From the NCBI GenBank assembly GCA_903953195.1, contig CAJBIS010000236.1, positions 1 through 20,625 of the forward strand: 20,625 bases of DNA, given 5' to 3'. The notes under the pieces are model-generated. The model was not told the DNA's origin and made no database searches. It worked only from the letters and a program-made list of their open reading frames with translations. This document shows, one piece after another, positions 8,166 through 15,821 of this stretch. Source of the DNA: an uncultured Actinomycetes bacterium. Lineage in GTDB: Bacteria; Actinomycetota; Acidimicrobiia; Acidimicrobiales; Microtrichaceae. Both the position numbers and the translations under genes were made by a program. The stretch's first letter is position 1. Every line of letters begins with the position of its first letter.

Positions 8166-8181
8166 GTCGGGGGAACCCGAC
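8166..8181 (-). terminator. Possible hairpin terminator or attenuator after ugd
   Basis: GTCGGG and CCCGAC form a perfect six-base stem around a four-base loop, 19 bases past the ugd stop. There is no U-tract. It could reduce read-through from ugd into the glycosyltransferase genes, or protect the mRNA end. CACCGGCCGGTG at 8153-8164 is a second perfect palindrome just downstream. Confidence 0.3.
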
Positions 8182-8200
8182 CCCGGACGCAGCGGCCCGA

Positions 8201-9481
8201 TCAGGTGTCGAGCCGGGCGACCTCGAACCCGCAGCGATCGATCGTCTGCCGGTCCAACAGGTTGTGGGCGTCGAGCAGCCGCGGCGACGAGAGCGAACTC
8301 GCCACCTTGTCGAGGTCCAGGTGCCGGAAGTCGCTCCAGTCGGTGAGGACCGCCAGCGCGTCCGCCCCCTCGCACACCTGGTACGGATCGCCGAGCACCT
8401 GCACGCCGTCGAGGACCGAAGCGCCCTCGGTGACCGTCGGGTCGTACGCCACGACGACTGCGCCGGCACGCACGGCACGCTCCAGCACGGCCAGCGACGG
8501 CGACGAACGCAGATCGTCGGTGCCGCCCTTGAACGTGAGGCCCCACACGGCGCTGCGGGCACCCTCGAGCGACCCGCCGACCAGATCGGCGAGCCGAGCG
8601 GTGGTGCGGTCGAACCGGGTCTCGTTGACCGAGACGACGGCCTCGAGGAGTCCCATCGTCTGCCCGACCTCGGAGGCCATGTGGAGCATCGCCCGAGTGT
8701 CCTTGGGCAGGCAGCTGCCACCCCAACCGGGGCCGGGTCGCAGGTGGTTGCGCCCGATGCGCGGGTCGGACCCGACACCGAGCACGACGTCGTCGATGTC
8801 GGCGCCGAGGGCACGGGCCAGGTCCGCGACCTCGTTGATGAAGCTGAGCTTCGCGGCCAGGAAGGCGTTCGACGCGTACTTGATCAGTTCCGAGGATGCG
8901 GGGTCGGTGACGACGATCGGCGCGGTCAGCCCGACGTAGAGCGACACCATCTTCATGGCGGCGACCTCGTCGTCGGCGCCGATGACCACACGGTCGGGGT
9001 GCAGGAAGTCGTGGACGGCGAAGCCCTCGCGCAGGAACTCCGGGTTCGACACGACGCTCACGTCGTCGCGACCGAGCGCGTCGGAGACCTTCGACGTCGA
9101 GCCGACCGGAACCGTCGACTTGTTGATGACCACGGCGCCCGGTTCGAGGTGCGGGCCGATGTCGCGGGCCGCGGCCTCGATGAAGGACAGATCGGCGGCA
9201 CCGTCCGGTGCCTGCGGGGACGGAACGCACAGGCACACGAAGGAACTGCCGGACACCGCGGCCTTCGTGTCCGTCGTGAAGGTCAGACGGCCGGACCGGA
9301 GGCCCTCGACGACGAGTTCCTCGAGGCCGTCCTCGAGGATGTGGATGTCGGCGTTCCGGAGCCGCTCGATCTTGCCCGGGTCGATGTCGACACAGGTGAC
9401 CTGATGCCCGAGATGGGCCAGACAGGCACCCGTGGTCAGCCCCACGTACCCCGTTCCGACAACCGCGACGCTACTGCGCAT
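8201..9481 (-). CDS. ugd: UDP-glucose 6-dehydrogenase
   Basis: The 426-residue enzyme oxidises UDP-glucose twice with NAD to UDP-glucuronate, giving an acidic sugar for the polysaccharide. The N-terminal GTGYVGL (residues 9-15) binds NAD. SNPEFLREG is at 145-153, the helix with Lys211 (AAKLSFINE) follows, and the catalytic Cys257 lies in GWGGSCLPKD. GLTFKGGTDDLRSSPS in the C-terminal domain corresponds to the usual GLtFKpnTDDmRdaPs motif, with GG in place of PN. Length and domain order (NAD domain, central dimer domain, UDP domain) are normal. The ATG has GAGGT seven bases upstream. A weak TACCGT box at 9510-9515 might give it a promoter of its own, but it sits only 57 bases after the LCP gene. 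UDP-ManNAc dehydrogenase is a less likely alternative. Confidence 0.92.
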   Translation of the reverse strand: MRSSVAVVGTGYVGLTTGACLAHLGHQVTCVDIDPGKIERLRNADIHILEDGLEELVVEGLRSGRLTFTTDTKAAVSGSSFVCLCVPSPQAPDGAADLSFIEAAARDIGPHLEPGAVVINKSTVPVGSTSKVSDALGRDDVSVVSNPEFLREGFAVHDFLHPDRVVIGADDEVAAMKMVSLYVGLTAPIVVTDPASSELIKYASNAFLAAKLSFINEVADLARALGADIDDVVLGVGSDPRIGRNHLRPGPGWGGSCLPKDTRAMLHMASEVGQTMGLLEAVVSVNETRFDRTTARLADLVGGSLEGARSAVWGLTFKGGTDDLRSSPSLAVLERAVRAGAVVVAYDPTVTEGASVLDGVQVLGDPYQVCEGADALAVLTDWSDFRHLDLDKVASSLSSPRLLDAHNLLDRQTIDRCGFEVARLDT

Positions 9482-9538
9482 GGGTGGACCTCACTTCCGT
9501 CAAACCGACACGGTATCGGGGTGAGCGCCCGGTGCCAC

Positions 9539-11032
9539 TCACCTGCAGGCCGCAGCGCGTTCCGGGTCGGTCGGCACGACACCGGGCGGGGCGGCGTCAG
9601 GCGGCGCTCCCTCGGCGGGCAACGTCGTGTCGGTCGCCGCCGGATCGACGGGTTGCGTGGTCGGCGGCACCGTCGTGGTGGTGGTCGTCGGGATCGGCTG
9701 GAACTCCTCGGGGAGGTCCGCGAGCGCCTTCGGCTCGTCACGGACCCCGGTGACCTCGTCGTCGACGTCGAGGATGACCCGGTTGCCCACGATCGACTCG
9801 TCGAGCTCCAGCTCGGGGACGACGTCGAGGTACCGGGCCACGAGGACCGCTGCGTCGCGGCCGGCCGGGCCGTAGGTGATGGTCACTCCGCCGCTGCCGG
9901 ATCGGTTGGTGTACGCCTCGGCATCGAAGCCGCGGGCGTCGAATGCCGAGGCGACGAGGTTGGCACGTTCCTGGTCGCCGCTGCCGGCTCGCACGTCGAC
10001 GATCACGTTGCCGGGCTGCACGCCGACGGCCGGGTCGACACCCCAGAACTGTTCGAGCAGCGGGAGCGCCTGATCCCACACGACCTCCTGGTAGGCGACG
10101 CCGTCGCTCGGCGCCGACTCGGTCGGCACCTGTTCCGTGACGAGGTCGTCGGGGTTGAACGTGCGGAACTGTGAGAGCAGCTGGAGGATCACGTCGACGC
10201 TGAGCGTGTCGTCGAGCACGACGGCACCGACGGCGGCGTCGACGACGCCGATGGCCGTCTGCGGGTTCCGGACACCCTTGTCGGACGCGCTGCGGATCGC
10301 CCGCTTGATGAAGTCCTGCTGTCGTGTGATGCGACCGAGGTCACCGGTGCCGTCGGTGAGCCACTTGCCCATGAACTCGAACTCGAAGTGGCGGCTGCGC
10401 GCGTACGCGAGCGCCTGCGACGGGTTCAGTCGCACGCACCCCGGCGTGTCGACGTAGAGCCCGGTGGTCCGGTCGCGCACCGGCGTCGTGAAGTACACGG
10501 GGACGCCCCCGAGCACCTCGACGAGCTTCTCGAACGACGCGAAGTCGACCTGGACGTAGTTGTCGATCGAGATTCCGAAGTTGCGCTTGATGGTCTGCAC
10601 CAGCGACTTCGGGCCGTTGCCGAGCATCGTCGCCGCGTTCACCCGCTGGGTCGAACCGTCCGGGAGCTCGAGTCGACTGTCACGTGGGACCGACAGCAAC
10701 CGGGCGGTGCCGGTCCTCGGGTCCACCCGCAGGATCATGATGACGTCGGCGAGGTTCTGACCGGCGTTGCGACCGTTGACGACCGGGTCGTCGGAGGAGA
10801 GCCCCTCGAACGCGTCCGTCCCGATGATCAGGATGTTGCGCGGCTCGTCGACGTTCACCGCCTCGGTGAGCGACGAGCCCACGTCGACGACGGGGACGGA
10901 CTGCAGGGTGGCCCGCACCTTGCTGAGCCCGAAGGCGGCACCGAGGCAGGCCACGACGAGCAGGAGGTTCAGTGCGAGCAGGCCCCGTTGCGGCCACGTC
11001 CGTGCCCTTCGTCTGTACCGGTACCGTGCCAC
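9539..11032 (-). CDS. LytR-CpsA-Psr (LCP) family glycopolymer ligase with LytR_C domain
   Basis: LCP proteins move a completed glycan from its undecaprenyl-pyrophosphate carrier to peptidoglycan, outside the membrane. The 497-residue protein has a basic start (RYRYRRRAR), one membrane segment at about residues 17-36, then the LCP domain. That domain has NILIIGTDAF (66-75), LADVIMI (94-100) and SVPRDSRL (114-121) with the conserved Asp and Arg-Asp; LGRITRQQDFIKRAI closes it. A LytR_C domain follows (NVIVDVRAGSGDQERANLVASAF...), then a Thr/Pro-rich tail. The open frame extends 64 codons upstream across the divergent promoter region and into pabB; I chose GTG at 11032, the last start before the basic-hydrophobic N-terminus. 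No Shine-Dalgarno is visible. It is the first gene of the polysaccharide block. Confidence 0.85.
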   Translation of the reverse strand: MARYRYRRRARTWPQRGLLALNLLLVVACLGAAFGLSKVRATLQSVPVVDVGSSLTEAVNVDEPRNILIIGTDAFEGLSSDDPVVNGRNAGQNLADVIMILRVDPRTGTARLLSVPRDSRLELPDGSTQRVNAATMLGNGPKSLVQTIKRNFGISIDNYVQVDFASFEKLVEVLGGVPVYFTTPVRDRTTGLYVDTPGCVRLNPSQALAYARSRHFEFEFMGKWLTDGTGDLGRITRQQDFIKRAIRSASDKGVRNPQTAIGVVDAAVGAVVLDDTLSVDVILQLLSQFRTFNPDDLVTEQVPTESAPSDGVAYQEVVWDQALPLLEQFWGVDPAVGVQPGNVIVDVRAGSGDQERANLVASAFDARGFDAEAYTNRSGSGGVTITYGPAGRDAAVLVARYLDVVPELELDESIVGNRVILDVDDEVTGVRDEPKALADLPEEFQPIPTTTTTTVPPTTQPVDPAATDTTLPAEGAPPDAAPPGVVPTDPERAAACR

Positions 11033-11041
11033 GACGTCGTC

Positions 11042-11047
11042 ACGGTA
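11042..11047 (-). promoter_or_regulatory. Candidate -10 box of the LCP gene
   Basis: The minus strand reads TACCGT (TAnnnT), nine bases before the GTG at 11032. With no Shine-Dalgarno in between, transcription would begin within about three bases of the start codon. Confidence 0.35.
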
Positions 11048-11086
11048 GCAGCGGGCCGCATCGTCGAACCGGCACCCCGACGGCCA

Positions 11087-11101
11087 CGGCGACGGTCGCC
11101 G
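11087..11101. promoter_or_regulatory. 15-bp perfect palindrome in the LCP-pabB divergent region
   Basis: CGGCGACGGTCGCCG is a perfect odd palindrome centred on G11094, eight bases upstream of the pabB -10 box and on its -35 side. A repressor or activator bound here could control either divergent gene. GC-rich palindromes of this size are expected by chance a few times in a window this size, so support is weak. Confidence 0.25.
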
Positions 11102-11109
11102 CCGGACCG

Positions 11110-11115
11110 TAGGAT
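11110..11115 (+). promoter_or_regulatory. Candidate -10 box of pabB
   Basis: TAGGAT followed by eight bases and the GTG start at 11124. The AGGA inside the box could also act as a Shine-Dalgarno on a longer mRNA. The same TAGnnT-8-GTG spacing occurs before the genes starting at 15822 and 19761. Confidence 0.45.
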
Positions 11116-11123
11116 CACCGTGC

Positions 11124-12206
11124 GTGCCCCGACCCGAACGCCTCCTGAACCGCCACACGGCGAACCGGCCCGAGCCACTCGCCGTGGTCGGCGGTCGGCT
11201 CTGCACAGGTTTGCGCGACCTCACTCCCGACCTGGCGGCGCTCGACAGCGAGGGGTTCTGGGCGGTGGTGCTCCCCTACGACGGCGAGCCGGTGTGCGCT
11301 CGCTTCGACCACGTCCGACCGGCGGTCCCGTGGCCCGGACTCCCGTGGTCGGGGCCCGAACCCGATGCGTGGTCCTCGTCGCTCGGCCGCGACGAATTCA
11401 CCGACGGCGTCCGGATCATCCGTGAGCACATCGCGGCGGGCGAGGTGTACCAGGTGAATCTGACACGCGTCCTCACCGCGCCGCTCGGCCCGCCGCCGCC
11501 CGGGCACAGCAACGACATCGCCGCGCTCGGCGCCGCGCTCGCCGCAGGCAACCCGGCACCCTTCTCGGCCGTGGTGCGCGTCCCCGAGGCCGGGCTCGCC
11601 GTCGCCAGCGCGTCCCCGGAGCGGTTCCTGTCGCGCCGCGGCGACCTGGTGTCGTCATCACCCATCAAGGGCACGGCCGACCACCCTGATGCGTTCCTCG
11701 CGAAGGACCGCGCCGAGAACGTCATGATCGTCGACCTCGTCCGCAACGATCTGGGCCGGGTGTGCGACTGGGGCACGGTCACCGTGCCGTCGTTGCTCGC
11801 GACCGAGGAACACCCCGGCCTGTTCCACCTCGTCAGCACCGTCGACGGGCGACTGCGGCCGGGCCTCGGTTGGGCCGACGCGATCGATGCCACGTTCCCG
11901 CCCGGATCGGTGACCGGCGCGCCCAAGATCGCCGCGACCGAGATCATCGGTGCGCTCGAACCCGCGTCGCGCAACGTCTACTGCGGTGCGGTCGGATGGG
12001 TCGACGCCGATCGCCGACTCGGGGACCTGAACGTGGCGATCCGCACCTTCTGGATCGCGGACGATCACCTGCACTTCGGGACCGGCGGCGGGATCACGTG
12101 GGACTCCACGCCGGATGGCGAGTGGGCCGAGACCGAACTCAAGGCCCGCCGGCTGCTCCGCGTGGCGTCGCGGCGGCCCGACCCGGTGGAACAGGTGGGG
12201 GCATGA
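11124..12206 (+). CDS. pabB: Aminodeoxychorismate synthase component I
   Basis: This enzyme converts chorismate, with ammonia from a glutaminase partner, to 4-amino-4-deoxychorismate for folate synthesis. The 360-residue protein is a chorismate-binding domain with only a short N-terminal part; family members with the full N-terminal domain reach about 450. Motifs are GEVYQVNLTR (106-115), SPERFL (164-169), PIKGT (180-184), ENVMIVDLVRNDLGRV (198-213), GSVTGAPK (261-268) and FGTGGGITWDS (318-328). The Lys in PIKGT is the nucleophile known from E. coli PabB, where anthranilate and isochorismate synthases have PIAGT, so this favours PabB over TrpE. GTG start. The stop overlaps pabC by ATGA. No pabA-type glutaminase is in the window. 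Confidence 0.88.
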   Translation: MPRPERLLNRHTANRPEPLAVVGGRLCTGLRDLTPDLAALDSEGFWAVVLPYDGEPVCARFDHVRPAVPWPGLPWSGPEPDAWSSSLGRDEFTDGVRIIREHIAAGEVYQVNLTRVLTAPLGPPPPGHSNDIAALGAALAAGNPAPFSAVVRVPEAGLAVASASPERFLSRRGDLVSSSPIKGTADHPDAFLAKDRAENVMIVDLVRNDLGRVCDWGTVTVPSLLATEEHPGLFHLVSTVDGRLRPGLGWADAIDATFPPGSVTGAPKIAATEIIGALEPASRNVYCGAVGWVDADRRLGDLNVAIRTFWIADDHLHFGTGGGITWDSTPDGEWAETELKARRLLRVASRRPDPVEQVGA

Positions 12207-13102
12207 ACGGCATCAACCGCAGCAGCGACGCCCAGCCCGACACCATCGTGTGGCTCGACGGTGCGCGGCGCGACCCGGCGGACGCCCACCTGCACTGGTC
12301 GGACCACGGCATCACCGTCGGCGACGGCGTGTTCGAGACGCTCAAGCTCGTGGACGGCGTGCCGTTCGCGCTGCGGCGCCACCTCGACCGGCTCGAGCGG
12401 TCGGCGTCCGGGCTCGGACTCAGCGCGCCGGACGACCGAGTTCTCCGCAGCGCCGTCGACGAGGTGTGCGACGCGTGGGGCACTCGACCGGGACGGCTGC
12501 GCATCACCGTGACCGGTGGTCCCGGCCCGATGGGCTCCGAACGCGGCGACGCCGGGCCGACGTTGCTGATCGCGGCCGCCGAGGTCGCCACGGCGCTGGC
12601 CGCGCCATCGGCGACCGTGGCGCTCGTCCCGTGGACCCGGAACGAACGGGGGGCGTTGGCCGGGCTCAAGACCACGTCCTACGGCGAGAACGTCGTGGCG
12701 CTCGCACGAGCCCGCGAACTCGGCGCCGCCGAGGCGCTCGTCGCGAACACCGTCGGGCACCTGTGCGAGGGCACCGGCTCCAACGTGTTCGTCGTCGTCG
12801 ACGGCCGGCTCGCGACGCCGCCGCTGTCCTCGGGTTGCCTGGCCGGCATCACCCGTGAACTGCTGCTCGAGGCGCTCGCGGCCGCCGGGGTGCCGGCGAT
12901 CGTGGACGACCTCTCGTTCGACGTCATGCGCTCGTGCGACGCCGCGGCCCTCACATCCTCGACGCGTGATGTGCAGCCGATCGGCGAGGTCGTGGACGTC
13001 GACGGGACGCGCCGAGTGCTCGACGCCGACCATCCGCTGCTGCGCGACGCGCAGCGTGTCTGGGCCGAGGCGTTCGGGCCCGGCCGGCCACTCGATCCCT
13101 GA
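12203..13102 (+). CDS. pabC: Aminodeoxychorismate lyase, class IV aminotransferase
   Basis: A 299-residue PLP enzyme of fold type IV that would release pyruvate from aminodeoxychorismate to give 4-aminobenzoate. GDGVFETLKL (40-49) is the class IV opening motif. Lys156 (GLKTTSYGENV) is the PLP lysine, and Glu189 in CEGTGSNVFVV the conserved acid near the pyridine ring. LTSSTRDVQPI lies near the C-terminus. The ATG overlaps the pabB stop by four bases and has GGTGGGGG just upstream. A branched-chain or D-amino-acid aminotransferase would show the same motifs; the overlap with pabB decides the call. The frame is open well upstream, but that part overlaps pabB. Confidence 0.85.
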   Translation: MNGINRSSDAQPDTIVWLDGARRDPADAHLHWSDHGITVGDGVFETLKLVDGVPFALRRHLDRLERSASGLGLSAPDDRVLRSAVDEVCDAWGTRPGRLRITVTGGPGPMGSERGDAGPTLLIAAAEVATALAAPSATVALVPWTRNERGALAGLKTTSYGENVVALARARELGAAEALVANTVGHLCEGTGSNVFVVVDGRLATPPLSSGCLAGITRELLLEALAAAGVPAIVDDLSFDVMRSCDAAALTSSTRDVQPIGEVVDVDGTRRVLDADHPLLRDAQRVWAEAFGPGRPLDP

Positions 13103-13105
13103 CCG

Positions 13106-13124
13106 TCGGGTCGTCGAGACCCGA
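13106..13124. terminator. Hairpin between convergent pabC and birA
   Basis: TCGGGTC, loop GTCGA, GACCCGA forms a perfect seven-base stem three bases after the pabC stop. No U-tract follows. It sits between two convergent genes, so it could end transcripts from either side. Confidence 0.4.
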
Positions 13125-13161
13125 ACGACGTCACCCGAACGACGTCACCCGAACGACGTCA
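13120..13161. repeat. Three exact 14-bp tandem copies at the birA 3' end
   Basis: CCCGAACGACGTCA occurs at 13120-13133, 13134-13147 and 13148-13161, followed by a partial copy, CCCGAA, at 13162. The last copy holds the birA stop codon (13159-13161), so the upstream copies are duplications past the gene end. The first copy overlaps the right arm of the pabC hairpin. Confidence 0.9.
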
Positions 13162-13986
13162 CCCGAAGGATGTGTCAGTGTCCGGACGCAGGTGGATGAC
13201 GTCGCCGGTGTCGATGCTGCGACGCACCCGCTGATCGTCCTCGACGACGAGCGCACCGTTCGGTTCGATGTCGACGGCGGTGCCGACCAGCACCGCGTCC
13301 GGCAGCTCCACGCGCACACGTCCGCCCAGGGTCGCCGACCGCGCCCGGTAGGCCTCGACGAACTCACCGATGTCGGCACCCGCCGACGTCACCAACGGCA
13401 GCCACCGCTCCTCGAGTCCGACGAGCAGGTCGACCAGGACGACCTCGCGGTCGACCGCGCCGCCGAGCACCAGGTTCATCGACGTCGCGATCCCGTCGAG
13501 GTCCGACGGCAACGCGTCCCAGTTGAGGTTGAGGCCGAGTCCGACCACCACGCACGCACCCGCGGGGCCGGCATCGACGAGTTCGGCGAGGATCCCGCCG
13601 ACCTTCAACGACGCGCCCGACGCCGGATCGTCGATGACGAGGTCGTTCGGCCACTTGATGCGTGTGCCCTCGAGCGCGTCGGCCGCGGCCACACCGACGG
13701 CAGCGGCCAGCAACGTCCGCCGCTCGGCGGGAACGTCCTCGACACCGAAGCCGACGCTGAGGAGCAGGGACGACCCTGGGGCGGACTCCCACGTGCGGTC
13801 CAGGCGCCCGCGTCCGGCTCGCTGGTCATCGGCGACCAGCACCACCGGGGGAAACGGCTGACCCCCGCCACCGGCCTCGGCCAGCAGTGCAGGCAGGTCG
13901 GCATTGGTGGATCCGGTCTCGGCCACCCAGCGGACGTCAGCGAATCGGGTCCCGGCGAGGGCTGCTTTGGCGCGATCGAGGCTCAT
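13159..13986 (-). CDS. birA: Biotin-[acetyl-CoA carboxylase] ligase
   Basis: The enzyme activates biotin with ATP to biotinyl-AMP and attaches it to the lysine of biotin carrier domains. The 275-residue protein is the short form without the DNA-binding domain of E. coli BirA, so it should not act as a repressor. Motifs are ETGSTN (23-28), QRAGRGRLDRTW (55-66, the adenylate loop), KWPNDLVI (111-118) and KVGGILAE (128-135), with a C-terminal SH3-like domain near LGGRVRVELPDAVLVG. The ATG at 13986 was chosen because the frame further upstream is antisense to the carboxylase gene. No Shine-Dalgarno is present, but TATCTT lies six bases upstream. It is divergent from a biotin carboxylase-BCCP gene that it very likely modifies. 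Confidence 0.92.
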   Translation of the reverse strand: MSLDRAKAALAGTRFADVRWVAETGSTNADLPALLAEAGGGGQPFPPVVLVADDQRAGRGRLDRTWESAPGSSLLLSVGFGVEDVPAERRTLLAAAVGVAAADALEGTRIKWPNDLVIDDPASGASLKVGGILAELVDAGPAGACVVVGLGLNLNWDALPSDLDGIATSMNLVLGGAVDREVVLVDLLVGLEERWLPLVTSAGADIGEFVEAYRARSATLGGRVRVELPDAVLVGTAVDIEPNGALVVEDDQRVRRSIDTGDVIHLRPDTDTSFG

Positions 13987-13992
13987 GGGGCG

Positions 13993-13998
13993 AAGATA
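13993..13998 (-). promoter_or_regulatory. -10 box for a leaderless birA mRNA
   Basis: The minus strand reads TATCTT (TAnnnT) and ends six bases before the birA ATG, which places the expected transcription start on or next to the A of ATG. The box lies in the 16-base gap between the divergent start codons, so any -35 region must lie inside the carboxylase coding sequence. Confidence 0.5.
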
Positions 13999-14002
13999 GA
14001 CC

Positions 14003-15775
<1,773 letters not shown>

Positions 15776-15781
15776 CCACCG

Positions 15782-15797
15782 TGCGGCTCCGGCCGCA
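15782..15797 (+). terminator. Hairpin after the carboxylase gene
   Basis: TGCGGC, loop TCCG, GCCGCA is a perfect six-base stem, seven bases after the stop codon at 15775. It lacks a U-tract, so intrinsic termination would be weak. It lies just upstream of the candidate promoter for the next gene. Confidence 0.35.
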
Positions 15798-15807
15798 GTC
15801 CAGCCCA

Positions 15808-15813
15808 TAGCCT
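15808..15813 (+). promoter_or_regulatory. Candidate -10 box of the GT-methyltransferase gene
   Basis: TAGCCT followed by eight bases and the GTG at 15822, the same spacing as at pabB and the GT2 gene. No convincing Shine-Dalgarno lies between, which suggests a leaderless transcript. Confidence 0.4.
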
Positions 15814-15821
15814 GAGCGACC

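Noticed and set aside
9510..9515. TACCGT box as a promoter for ugd
   Set aside because: No -35 box, a 28-base gap to the start and a clear Shine-Dalgarno downstream make it ambiguous; ugd can be served from the LCP promoter.
7769..10174. A plus-strand open frame of about 800 codons opposite ugd and two neighbouring genes
   Set aside because: It is antisense to well-supported genes, has Arg/Asp/Gly-rich composition with no domain motif, and arises from strong GC bias at third codon positions.
11033..11224. N-terminal extension of the LCP protein by 64 codons
   Set aside because: It would run across the divergent promoter region and into pabB, and it precedes the natural basic-then-hydrophobic anchor.
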